A model generated the notes under the pieces. That model had not been told where the DNA came from and ran no database searches. It saw only the letters and a list, made by a program, of their open reading frames with translations. A program made the translations under genes and the position numbers. 64,000 bases of DNA from Tolypocladium sp. Sup5 PDA-1 (taxonomy: Eukaryota; Ascomycota; Sordariomycetes; Hypocreales; Ophiocordycipitaceae): positions 992,001 through 1,056,000 of the forward strand of contig JPHH03000001.1 in assembly GCA_000750105.3 (NCBI GenBank), written 5' to 3'. Within the stretch, counting starts at the first letter, position 1. Each line of letters begins with the position of its first letter. Of the stretch, positions 45,453-56,054 are shown in pieces.

Positions 45453-47163
45453 GATGTGATGGGAGCTTTTACCAAATCAGCTTGAGGTGTCGAGAAGCAG
45501 ACGGTGGAATCGATTTGAGGTACGGATTACGGAGTACACAAACGTCCGACCAAGTTGGAGAATGGGGCGATGAAGCTGGGGGGTCAGAAAATGACGTACT
45601 TGCAGCCTGTCCCACCACCAACAGCTGTTGGACGATATCCCCGATTCCCTGAAGTTGGCAGCTCCGCCGTTGCACACGGGCTCGAGCTTGTTACTGGCTC
45701 GTGGGACTCGTCAGCAGAGGCTTAGCGGGCAGGGTCCAATTCGAGGTAAAAAGCCAACAACGTTGGAGGCCCATTGACGACGCGTAAAGCGGCATCTCGG
45801 CGCAGCTCGTGCATAAGCAGCAGTGCATTGCGGCTGAGCGGACAGTGCAGGGCCCCATTTCGGGCAGTGGGGATAATTAGCGATGTGCTGGGCCAGGTGG
45901 CCTGGGGTTTATACTCGTAAGTTAGTGCTGTGGGGAGAAGAAGTCAGGTACGGAGAAGTCGGAACTGGGGAGCCAAGACGTCGATGGATCGTCTTGCGAT
46001 TGTAGCCTTGGCGTTGAGACTTCTGTAAGATAATAGATTCCTGAGGCAACTGAAGCATGCTTTTGTTGGGAGGCTGGGGCATAGATTGGAAGGTACGAAG
46101 TACGGACTTGCTCAGTAATACTTTCCTTGCACTTCGCTTCCCCTCTGGCAGAAGCCTCCTCAACGGCCACGCTCGTGGAAAAGGTCAGGGATCGTTGCCA
46201 TTTCCCCTCCAAGGGTCAAACAACTTTTCGTTCGATCAAGGGAGCCAGGCTGGTCCCAGTATAACTTTCCCACGACAAACAGCGCGAACACCGGCAGACA
46301 ACGACAGCCCGCGCACTCCAAGCCAAGACGGGATGGCTGAGCCAGCGGGCCGCACCAACGGCTCATGCCGCCAGTGACCCCAGTTTCCACAGCGCTCTTA
46401 GCATCATCCTTTGCTGTCACAAAATCACAGTGGTGGTTGGAAGTGCATGGCCCAGCCTGTTTCTTCCCGACCGGGCTGATATCATTATTTCTAATTTGCT
46501 CAGGTACCAGGCAACCAAGATGTGACAACTGCTGCCTCTGTCATTGTTCCATTGAGCAGTGCTGCCGATGGCCTAGAACGACTGCACTGCCCCAGTCTCG
46601 TGGCTTCATATTCGCCCGGGGAAAATGAGGCTGAACGCTGGTGATCACCGTTTCTACAGATTTTGCCTCCCTGGCTGCTGCAAGCGACGCCAATCGTCTC
46701 GCTTACTCTCGAGCTCGCGTTTTTCCAGTTCATCAAAGCCCTAGCTGGACATGCTTCTGGCCGTCAGCTACGACCGATTCTCCCATGGTCTCGCTCATTG
46801 TCGCCCTCGAAACGGAGCGATGCAGCTCGCCTCCTGTTACGCACGTAACGTGGCTCCCGTTTCCGCGCTCTCAGACACACGATGTGGCTTTAGTGGCTGG
46901 CTACGCGCTGAAAACCATCAGTCACTGATGGCAGGCAGACTCCGCGCTTATGCACGTCCTATTGAACCCCCTGGTCATGACTGCAGCCGTCATGACCGCA
47001 GCGCAGCCTCACGAACGAAAAGGGCGAAACTCAATGTTGGTTAGGTCGAGGAAGCTACTTCTTCCCCTTCTTCCCCAGCTTGGGTTCCGGACAACGCACC
47101 TCCATCGACTTTCTGCTTGACCCTGCGTTGTTGGCCCCATATTGTCCAATTCGTCTTTCCCTC
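45453..47163. other. Intergenic between kelch gene and CorA-like gene
   Basis: No complete gene is seen. It has TACGGAGTA at 45528 and TACGAAGTA at 46094. The last 85 bp (47079-47163) stay open in the CorA frame after a good acceptor TTCCCCAG ending at 47078. Part of this stretch may therefore be coding, with an unidentified upstream exon. Confidence 0.5.
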
Positions 47164-48762
47164 ATGGAAGAAATCTACCAAAACCTCAGCATCTTGAACC
47201 AGTGGGGAAGCAACTCCTCCAATGAGACGTCGTTCGACGTGACAGAGCTATGGCTCGAGGACGCGTCTGGCAAGATTCAACCCAGGGATCAGATTGTCGA
47301 GGCTGGCGGTGTGCATCGCTGGCTATCACAGCACAAGAGGGGCTTCGGCGACCAAGCACAGTCTCTGGTCATGCGGTTCATTTGGGTAGACGTCGACGTC
47401 AAGGACAAGGTCATTCGGTTGTCCGACTCGGTCAGAGACGTGCTTCTTGACAGCTTTGGCCTCAAACTCGCCTACGACTACTCGCGCTCGGTGATCTCGG
47501 GCGTCACGGCGTTTCCTCCGCGCCCCTCAGACCCAGACTTTGACCAACGGACGTATTCGTTCTGCTACATCCCCAAAATCGCCTCCGTCTGGTCGCACAG
47601 GCGCTCGACGAAACTCGACGGTCCCGCCCCGGTCACCCAATGCATCATGTTCGTCCAAGGAGACGAGAGAAAGGCACTCAAGCAAGGTCTGCAGATGTCA
47701 TGGGATCTCAGCATATACAGAAACCCCATGTTTCCAGCCTTCGCGCTGAGCCTCCTCCTCGGTGCCCAGATTGACCAATCCAACGGCGGCATCAAAGTGC
47801 AGCTGCGGAAGGTGGAGAAGCGAACGGGCTACTCTACCTTTGCAAGCAGGCAGGGAGAGGAGGCTGCGACAGAGGAGCTGGGGAGCCTGTCCGCACAGAC
47901 GAGCGGTAGTGCAGCCAAGCTTGCCAGTACAATGAGGAAGACGAAGACGCTGGAGAGGTTGTTGGATTTCATACTCAGGATGGTGGATGAAGACGAGAGC
48001 CGTCTGCGTCCAGGAGCGGCACAAGGCAATGGGCCGAATGGCAGCATCGATCCCGTTTCTCAATCTGTACTGGATGGGTGTGGCCTGCTCAAGACCCATG
48101 TGGATCTGTTGAAGGAACGGCAAAAGAATCAGCTCTTGGATACCGAGTATATCCTGAAGCGAGTTCAGGTGCAGATTGATGCAGTGAGTACAGGCCTTTC
48201 TCCCCAATGCAGTTTGGCAAGATTACAACATCTGTGCCTCGTGCAGCTGCAAAGCACACATCAACTGACTTTGAAACAGCTCTTCAGCATCATTACGCAG
48301 CAGGACAGCCTTCACAACCTCAAGCTGTCGCAGTCGACGCACGAAATCGCGTACTTTAGCTATCGCGACTCGTCTTCGATGAAGACACTGGCGGTTGTGA
48401 CCATGTTCTTCCTCCCCGGGAGCTTCATATCGGCCCTCTTCTCAACCCCGTGCTTCGAATGGGCAAACGTGGATCACCTATCGAATGACATTGGAGTGAA
48501 GCCAACGCCGCAGTTCAGCCTGTACTGGGCCATTACGATACCGCTCACCGTCGTCACGTTCATGCTGTACTTCCTCTGGCTGTGGGTCCAGAAGAGGGAG
48601 AAGAACCGTGTTTTCGGCGCCAAGGCGGTGCAGCTGCAGACCAACTCTGACGGAGACAGAGATATGGAGGAGGCGGAAGGACATTCTTTGGCGAGGACTC
48701 GGAGGCAGACGCTGATGGCGAGAAGGCATTCGGCGTACAGTTCGTTTGCCCACAAGGGATGA
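47164..48762 (+). CDS. CorA-like Mg2+ transporter family protein
   Basis: Exons 47164-48183 and 48280-48762, giving 500 aa from the first ATG. The C-terminal part has two closely spaced membrane helices (LAVVTMFFLPGSFISALFST at about 376 and YWAITIPLTVVTFMLYFLWL at about 419) and a basic tail. A long helical segment precedes them (TKTLERLLDFILRMVDEDE through LHNLKLSQSTHEIAYFSYRD), the usual CorA layout. The classical GMN loop is not visible; here the loop reads STPCFEW, as in many fungal CorA-like proteins, so magnesium transport is not certain. The N-terminus is unresolved: the frame is open back to an acceptor at 47078 and contains TSIDFLLDPALLAPYCPIRL, which looks conserved. At least one upstream exon is probably missing from my model. 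The 96-nt intron contains no stop in frame. Confidence 0.78.
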   Translation: MEEIYQNLSILNQWGSNSSNETSFDVTELWLEDASGKIQPRDQIVEAGGVHRWLSQHKRGFGDQAQSLVMRFIWVDVDVKDKVIRLSDSVRDVLLDSFGLKLAYDYSRSVISGVTAFPPRPSDPDFDQRTYSFCYIPKIASVWSHRRSTKLDGPAPVTQCIMFVQGDERKALKQGLQMSWDLSIYRNPMFPAFALSLLLGAQIDQSNGGIKVQLRKVEKRTGYSTFASRQGEEAATEELGSLSAQTSGSAAKLASTMRKTKTLERLLDFILRMVDEDESRLRPGAAQGNGPNGSIDPVSQSVLDGCGLLKTHVDLLKERQKNQLLDTEYILKRVQVQIDAVSTGLSPQCSLARLQHLCLVQLQSTHQLTLKQLFSIITQQDSLHNLKLSQSTHEIAYFSYRDSSSMKTLAVVTMFFLPGSFISALFSTPCFEWANVDHLSNDIGVKPTPQFSLYWAITIPLTVVTFMLYFLWLWVQKREKNRVFGAKAVQLQTNSDGDRDMEEAEGHSLARTRRQTLMARRHSAYSSFAHKG

Positions 48763-49386
48763 GGAGGTATGAAGATGAGGCTGTGTTGCGTGTGTGTGGT
48801 TTGTTCAGTCTTGCATGCGAGCGCTGCAGCGTTGTACTTTACGATGGCATAATGATTCAATATCCTACGAACTGTCGTACGTCAGAATTCATGGCCTATC
48901 GTCTCTGCGCCTGAGACTATCGCGAGACGTTGCTCACGGCTTGCGAAGTTGCGACTTGTCTCTAAAATCACGGCTCAGTTACTGAAATTAGAGCTCGATG
49001 GACGGCATTTCTTGGCAATGATGGAGGTCGCTTGTGGAGGCATAATCAAGAAGCCGCCACTACTAGGTAGGCCATTCCGATCATTTCTTTGTTAAATGCA
49101 GGTAGTTGGTGTAAGTCGTGGTTGTGGAGTTGTGCATGACGCAACAGTAACTGCCCCTCGAGAGACCGCTGGAAACTATTTCCCGCTGGTGCAACGGTCG
49201 TCCAACCGTCATCAGTGATCACTCATCACCCCGCCTCACTTGAAACCTGTGCTCATGCGCCGCATCATCGAGCTACAGGTCCATCGGTTCCTCGTTTATT
49301 GCAACGGCTTCAGCTTCAAGCCTAATCTGATTGACCGTCGTCTGCCTGCCTGCGGCTCGCGTTGAGCGCGCCGAGCCGCCGCCTCC
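48763..49386. other. Intergenic upstream of CCZ1
   Basis: About 620 bp with no gene. It holds the 3' region of the CorA-like gene and the CCZ1 promoter. Confidence 0.65.
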
Positions 49387-51784
49387 ATGGCCTCCACAGC
49401 CGCCTCTACTCCAGCTCCAGCGTCAGGCGGCGCCGTCTCTGCGCGGCTCGGCTTCCTCGCCATCTTCAACCCCTCGCTGGGCAACACGGATGAGACCATC
49501 GACGACCAGATCGTCTACTATGCCTCCGTCACCACGCAGTCCCGCCGGAGCAGGCGCCGGCGCACGCGCGGCCGCCCGACTGACGCCGTCTCGCCGGAGG
49601 AGCGCAACGAGCGGCTGCGTCAGATCGGCCTCGCGCAGGGCATGGCCAGCTTCAGTCGCGGGTTCGCGGACGGCGCGCCGGTTGATGCCATTGACACGGA
49701 GAGGTCGCGGGTGGTGATGCACGAGCTGGAGCCCGGGTGGTGGATACTGGCTGTGAGCCCTCAGCAATATGTGTTTGCGATCAAGCTGTGTTGACTTGCT
49801 GTGATAGAGCATCGACCTGACCAAGGTGCCGCTACCGCCGCGGCTGCCGACAAAGTCTGGCGAGGGCCAGGATGAGAGATTCGAGTACTCTACCAGGGAG
49901 ATGAAGCCGCCCACGTTGGTCCTCAGGGACCTGCTCCGCGCGCACAGCATCTTCCTCATGCACCACGGCTCATCGCTGAGCGCCCTCTTCGTCCGATGCC
50001 GACGGTCCAAGTTTGTAGCCGTGCTGAGCCGCTATTGGGACCTCTTCCTGTCGACGTGGAGCGTCATGCTGCACGGCAACCCCGCCAGGGACGTCTTTGG
50101 GGGCATCAACGTCGCCGCGTCGGGCGAACTAGGGGTCGGGGTCGGTGAAGAGGATCGGGGCAGCGGGGAGCGCGAGGTGCTGGAGGGACTCGTCGGGAGG
50201 ATCGAGGGCCTAGTCGACCTCGTCGTCTCCAAGTTTGGCACCGATGACGACTCCGACAATTCCAGAGACGCTGGTAAAGGCGAGGCGGAAACATGGCTGG
50301 GTACAGGCCAAGAGCCGGCTGCAGAGGATGGCGCCATCTTCCTGGGAACGGGGGCCCTGTCCAGAAAGTCGCTGAGAGACGTGGCACATTGGATGGAAGA
50401 CCTGTACACATGGGGAGAGCATGCGTACGGAGTCATTGAGAGCCCGACATCCATCCGTCGGGCCAAGGCGAGAAAGGCGGCCAAGTCCGCTGAGCTGGCT
50501 TCGAAACCTGACACCGTCGAGGAGGCATCACACCCGTCGGACAGCACACAGCAGATGGGCGCACAGCCAAAGCAACCATCGCCAGGAGGGGGGGATGCCT
50601 CAGCAAAGGAGGCCAAGGACACGGAAGATGGCAAGCTGGACAAGATGCTCAGCTACATGAAGCTGGGCTACGGCTCATACTGGACCCTGCCAGGCGGCTC
50701 CAACGACTCCTCAAGCCATCCGCCTAAAGAGTCATCTGGGCAAAGCACCGTAGCGGACAAGGGGCTACCGGCGGCGGCTCCTCGACCCAGCCCCCCCCGC
50801 CGCTCCCCATCTCAAGAGGCAGCCGGGCACTATCTCATCGGCCTCAAGGGCGAAATCGAAGAAGGCCAAGACGACGCGGACATCAGCTCGACCTCCTCCG
50901 ACTCCGAAGCGGAGCACAACTCCCGCACCGTCCTCCGGACCGTCCACGTCGAGCTGGAGAGCGGCGACGCCGAGAACCGCGCCGAGGCCACCGTCATCGG
51001 CGACTTTGTGCATCCCGCCAGCGTGCTCACCCAGTCGCAGGTCGTGGGCAACATGCTCCCGGGGTACAACTCGCACGACCTCAACAAGGTGGAAAAGCTG
51101 CGCGTCGTCGTCTACGTCAACAGGCCGTTTATATTCACGTTTGTGTTCCGCCTGCGCACTGACTCGCTTGCGTGGGATGCCCTGTATCGCTCGCTGCACT
51201 ATCAGCTCGCGCCGCTCAAGAAACCGCTCCTCGCATCCACGAGCTACCGCCCAGAGCGACCAGACGTCGGCGCCGCGGCGTCGTCGAGCATCTATAGTCT
51301 CGTCTGGGACCCTCCGTCCCTCACCGTCCACTCCTCCATCCCCAACATCCCCGAGCTCGCCACGTCCGCGTCATGGTCCCGCGCCGACGCAGTAAACACG
51401 CACCTCCACCTACTCAACGTCCACTCGGCGACACGCTCCCGCCCCGGCGATCTCGAACGCACGTACAAGACCAACCGCGGCTGGTGGCTCGTCTGGACGC
51501 GCCTCCTCCAGCGCCGCGGCGACCCTCCGCACAACCTTTCCACCATCCACGAATCCTCGTCGGCCTCGTCGCTGGGCTCAGAGACGGGTAAGAGCCGAGC
51601 CGGCGAGGAAGACGACCTGCCCGCCGTCGCCAAGGAGATCTTCCTCATCCGGCGCGCCAGCGACCACGCTGGGTTCCGCGGCTTGGCGACCGACGGAGGT
51701 GGCTCAGACGGGGCGGGGAAGCTCGCGCAAGGGATAGGCGTCGATACGAGGCGCTATGTCGAGGAGCTGCTGAGCTTGCTGTGA
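49387..51784 (+). CDS. CCZ1: Vacuolar fusion protein Ccz1
   Basis: Two exons, 49387-49752 and 49808-51784, giving 780 aa. With Mon1, Ccz1 forms the guanine-nucleotide exchange factor for the Rab Ypt7, controlling fusion of endosomes and autophagosomes with the vacuole. The N-terminal longin-type domain begins RLGFLAIFNPSLGNTDETID, and DDQIVYYAS follows at once. Later matches are ELEPGWWILA joined over the intron to SIDLTKVP, and LLRAHSIFLMHHGSSLSALF. Further on come LSRYWDLFLSTWSVMLHGNP and YMKLGYGSYWTLP. The C-terminal third (about 510-780) contains KLRVVVYVNRPFIFTFVF, again a longin-like segment. Acidic and Ser/Pro-rich linkers lie between. The start is the ATG immediately before the conserved block. 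Confidence 0.92.
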
Positions 51785-52004
51785 AGGACGACTGGCTTGT
51801 TTTCTATTTATATAGTTGTCTGCTTTGGCCGGGGCAGGGGCAGGGAATACTAGTCGTGCCGGGGCGCATCATCGAAGCACGGGCGTGTACTAGAGACTGG
51901 GCATTGGGACGCTTTCAGGCAGTCCACGGCGCAACGCATACCCCGGGTAAGCGCGTAAGCATTTTACGAGTAGTTGTCAATTTTATGATGTTATATTACT
52001 TTCT
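51785..52004. other. CCZ1 3' region
   Basis: The 220 bp between the CCZ1 stop and the stop of the minus-strand fragment hold no coding continuation for that fragment. Confidence 0.6.
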
Positions 52005-52376
52005 CTAGAAACAGCCACAGTGCGACTCGGATGTGATCCAAAGGCCGCAAGAAACGCCCGACGTAACCGTCGCCACCGTCCGCCAGCCTTGTGGACAATA
52101 CAGACCAGGCGAGTAAAACCAACCTGGGTCTCTGATGTCCGAATACTCGGCAACGTGCGGGAAACATTTAGGCGGATCCTGCGACGGGCATGCACTCTCC
52201 CCGTGGAACATGTAGCAATACTCCGAGTACGGTCCGTTGAAGGGGCCCGATGGGGTACCAGAGAATGTGCACCCGCTGCATTGCCAGCCGGGACGATATT
52301 CCGTCGTCAACGGTGCAACGAGTGAACGGGCTTTGGTCGCTCTCGTCGGCGCGGCGGTGGTGAGGGTTGATGTCAT
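52005..52376 (-). pseudogene. Truncated Cys-rich surface-protein gene
   Basis: A 123-codon frame with a clear Cys-rich fold pattern: GWQCSGCTFSGTP, GPYSEYCYMFHGESACPSQD, PPKCFPHVAEYSD and DPGWFYSPGLYCPQGWRTVA. The SPGL-CPQGW block is common to the extracellular part of a large family of fungal surface proteins. In that family a Ser/Thr stalk and a membrane helix normally follow. Here the frame stops at ESHCGCF, and the 200 bp beyond hold neither. There is also no signal peptide at the start. The most economical reading is a gene fragment or decayed copy. A short secreted form is possible but less likely without a leader. Confidence 0.5.
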
Positions 52377-53564
52377 GTCTGCCCCTACCGCTGGAGACCA
52401 TCCGTATTTTGTATGGGCACCAGGGACGGAGAGTGTGGTGTGATGTAACGCTTGTGGACAGTCGACGGGAGAGAGCGGGCACAGCCTGCATCATATGATT
52501 CATATCTGATCCCGGGCAGCCCCCATTGCCGAAGAACAGCATGACTGATTGGTCTACTCATGTGGTGTAACCTCAAGCTGCATTCCGTATGCTGTTGGTT
52601 GTACGTTTGCTGCAAAGGCCTCTCCAAGAGACAACTCCAAGCGCGTAGGAGCGCAAGGTGGCCAATAGGGTGTCCTGACAGATCCCAGCCATGGGTCGCC
52701 GATTCAATGCTACCAATACTCGTACGGCAATACCCAGACTGACCTTGCCGCTTCAACGCCGCTACTACAGTACACCCAACGGGCAAGGCTACCTTGGCTA
52801 CTTCGAAATGCCCTCGATAATGAGGGAGCTGCTTGCTCACATCGGCGCAAAGCCGCACTGATTAAAGGTCTCGTGGGCGCCGGCGGGGCTCTCGTCGAAG
52901 AGTCTTGTACGGGAAGGATCACACAAGTTTGAGTCTCAGCTACGCCGTGCTTTGGTGGTTTTCTCACCTCCAGCCACCAGCGCCTGCCAAAGCCAACGTC
53001 ATCGGGAGGGCTTCTTCCTTCTTCAACACCACGGCGCCTGCGAGAAGTTGACAATCCACATGTCTTGACAGCGGCTTCTACTGCGTGAGGGGAGACGGAG
53101 TCCCTGGAATCGGCCAATCGCCGTATAGAATTTCGCAACCATGCTTGATGAGGCACATTGACGGATTCCACGATGAACGGCAGGCACATCATACATGCAT
53201 GCAGAACAGAGATGCCGTTCCTCATGATTTGACTGACTTTGTCGAGCAAGACATATTTTTGTGTTCAAAGTTGTCCGCGTACTATGTACAAGAATGTTAA
53301 GTGTCCCGAATTCTATGCGTAGAAAAGGCGCCGCGTTGTGCCTTGTAACCAACAGACGGCCAGGCGGTTTCCGTTTTTGATATCATTTTGTACCCATATC
53401 CAGAAGTCCGCCCCTCGCCGGGGGCCAAGTGAAACAAGATCCCACCAAAATCATAACTTCATTCAAGATGCATTCGAAGAGCGGGCTTACTGAGGGGCGC
53501 AAATGCGACTTGCCCTGCCCTCCTCAGTTTGGCTTGGTTTTGAAGGCTCTTGCGTTTCAGGGGT
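52377..53564. other. Intergenic
   Basis: About 1.2 kb with no supported gene. Minus-strand frames near 52400-53250 are short and without domains. Confidence 0.55.
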
Positions 53565-54380
53565 TTAGTCGAGGAAGGACCAGGTAACAGTGTCGCGACC
53601 AGAGTCGAGACTGCCAAAGATGTCCATGAAGACCTTCGTGCTGACGTCAATGCTGCCAGCTGCACAGGACGGACACTTGTCCCTGACCTGGGCCGTGACA
53701 CTCTTGCCGTTGGCCTGGATGGTAATGTTCCGGTTGCAGTTGGGGTTATCGTTGGACGTGGTGCCTATCATCAAGGGCGAGAGGGCGACGATGTTCATGG
53801 TGTTGTCCTTGCCCGAGTCGTCCAGGCCGCAGGAGCCCATGCCGACCGTGTAGTAAGTCATGTCGCCAGTATGCGGCCCTCCCAGGCCGCCACCACTGCT
53901 GGGGGCGGGCTGCTGGCTGGACTGGGGAGGAGGCGGCGGGGGAGCTGCGTAAACAGAGGACGTGGTGGTAGGGGCAGGCGGTGGGGGAGGGGGCGGCGGA
54001 GGCGTGTAGACCGAAGAGGTGGTGCTGGGCTGAGGCGGCGGCGGCGGCGGAGGAGCAGCCGCAGAAACAGGCGGAGGAGCAGCCGCAGAAGCGGGCGGAG
54101 GAGCAGCCGCAGAAGTAGGCGGCGCCTGGGGAGCGGACGAGGGCGGCTCGAAGAAGTTGCCCTTGATGGTCGAGGTGGCGGTAGGCGTGGGCTCCTGGCC
54201 CGGCGTGATCCAGAAAGTGGTGGTAGCGTCAACGAGCTCCGTGACATACTGGACCTCGGTCACCCACTCGGTCTCGGTGACCATGGCACGAGCGGCGTGC
54301 TTGTGCTGGTGGCCGTGGCCACGGGGCTGGGCGGCCGCGGCCGCGACGAAGACGGCGGAGGCGATGGCGGCGGTCTTCAT
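53565..54380 (-). CDS. Secreted RlpA/expansin-like double-psi beta-barrel protein
   Basis: A single exon of 271 aa. The chosen ATG (54380) starts a signal peptide, MKTAAIASAVFVAAAAAQPR; the frame is open 19 codons farther but without a leader. Then come a His-rich patch (HGHQHKHAAR) and a Thr/Val segment (VTETEWVTEVQYVTEL). A long Pro/Ala/Ser linker follows, including three 24-bp repeats. The C-terminal domain, about residues 190-271, has MTYYTVGMGSCG, IVALSPLMIGTTSNDNPNCN, NGKSVTAQVRDKCPSC, IDVSTKVFMDIFGSLDSGRD and VTWSFLD. This is the RlpA-like double-psi barrel of fungal barwin/expansin-like proteins. The acid Asp in RDKCPSC and the ID-S motif are kept. A wall-associated role is likely; enzyme activity is not implied. 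Confidence 0.92.
   Translation of the reverse strand: MKTAAIASAVFVAAAAAQPRGHGHQHKHAARAMVTETEWVTEVQYVTELVDATTTFWITPGQEPTPTATSTIKGNFFEPPSSAPQAPPTSAAAPPPASAAAPPPVSAAAPPPPPPPQPSTTSSVYTPPPPPPPPPAPTTTSSVYAAPPPPPPQSSQQPAPSSGGGLGGPHTGDMTYYTVGMGSCGLDDSGKDNTMNIVALSPLMIGTTSNDNPNCNRNITIQANGKSVTAQVRDKCPSCAAGSIDVSTKVFMDIFGSLDSGRDTVTWSFLD
54048..54119 (-). repeat. 24-bp tandem repeat in the Pro-rich linker
   Basis: Three 24-bp units share CGGAGGAGCAGCCGCAGAA on the + strand and differ only in the last bases. On the coding strand they give the peptide unit SAAAPPPx. The position lies within the secreted barrel protein. Confidence 0.85.
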
Positions 54381-56054
54381 GGTGAACGATGTAGTTGTTC
54401 TTGTTGCTTGTGTCGTCACGACTTCTTGTTCCGTCAAGGACAGGACGTGTTTCGTGGGTGCTATTTAAGCGACGAAGGGAATGCGATATGCGATGGAGCT
54501 GAAAGTTGCTTGTGTAAGTGGTGCTTTCGTCGATTGTGGTGGCGCTTTCAAGTTCTGGTCAACAGGCGTATTGTTTGGCGGGTGGCCGTGGAAGTGAAGG
54601 AGTGTTTATGCGAGGGAGACCTGCTCGCGATGAATGAATGGGACCTGAGTGACCGAGGTCTTGAAGAAGAGAGAACGTGTGTGGTGAGAGGAAGAAAGAA
54701 GGAGGGGGGGGAGGGCAAAAGAAGGAATCGAACGCGTGGTTTCTTTTAGCACATGGCTGAAAGGAACGAGGCATTGCAGAGAAGCCAACTGGGTGGCCTC
54801 TTGCTTGTTGCCCATCCCCTCCCCTTCGCTTCCGGGGCATCTCCAGCGCCCCATTGGCCCCAGCCTCAGGTGGTGACCCGCCCCGCCGGCAACAGGCCCA
54901 GCGTGGAAAAAGTTTCAGCGCCTGGAGGCCCTTCCAGGGGCTGCGGGCGGTGCTCACCTCAGCTCCTCGTACAGCGGAGCTGGGTGTGGACACGGCGGAA
55001 TGGCACGCTAGAGGCCCGCTGCAGCGGATGCAGGCCCCGGATCGCGTGGCCCAGGGCCGGTGATTGGGCCGCCAGCGGACGCCGGCAGGGGCCAGGGCGT
55101 GGTACTGGCGGTCCTGGCGGTGCGCTGGCACTGGAACAGTGGAAACGTTCGGTCGGTCGATGTTTGGATGCTCAGGTACCCGGCCAATGGGAGGCCGGAG
55201 GTGCCTGAGTCGCAGGCGGGGCCACGGCGTCTTCCTTTTGGACATGATGGAGGGGTGGGGAATCGCAGTTTTTTCCCTCGTGCTTTTCTTGCAGTCGTGC
55301 CCTCGCTCTCTTCCGAGCCGGCCAGACCAGACAGTGCGCGCCCGCTTTCCTCGCCGATGAAGGCTGGACGGTGGAAACGTACGATCGCATCTCGATTGGT
55401 TCTCGATGCAGTGTGACGATGGCCCACGCGCGGGCCAAGTCGTGCTGTCTCTAGTCCGTAGTGTATCACCAATCCCGCCATCAGCCAGAGTGGTTCGCCC
55501 TCGAGGCATGCAAAAGTGCAAGAGTGGTTGGGCCGCTGGCACCATCGCTCGCCCATCCCAGGCGCATGCCAGTCAACGGCAGGCGGCGAGGGGGCCGGGA
55601 GGTGAACAGGGCCGTCTTACTCGTGCATGGGTGCTTGCTTCGTCCGCACAGCCGCGAAACCCTTCCTTTGTCGCAGCCAGGCATTGTGACAGTCGGGACA
55701 GTCGGGGACCCGTTCTCCCTCGTGGGTCACTGGTCACTCACTGATTCATGCCGGAGCTGTTGGTGGTAGAAGCACTGTGTTCGGCACGACTCGGCTTGTA
55801 CCTGCGTTTGCTACGGAGTACATACGGACTACTCCGTACTGGACAACCTTTCACCCCAAACGTCGTTGCGCCACAGCGTTTGACTGCAGCCGGTCTACTC
55901 GTACGTGCTCGAAGCGTCCCTGAACCAACCATCAAGCTCTGTCCAGGAGGTGACGCCAGGTCACGAGCACCAAGCACGCACAATCGCACAGCATGCGGAG
56001 TAGACACGAGGGAAAGTCACGAGGCAAAGACACGAGGCACACGGCCGGCTTTCA
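54381..56054. other. 1.7-kb gene-free stretch
   Basis: No gene is supported; the large overlapping minus-strand frames are low-complexity. A TACGGAGTA / TACTCCGTA pair lies at 55812 and 55830. Confidence 0.55.

Noticed and set aside
53550..54749. Plus-strand open frame of 399 codons rich in Gly and Arg
   Set aside because: Antisense shadow of the Pro-rich secreted barrel protein; Pro codons read backward give Gly and Arg.
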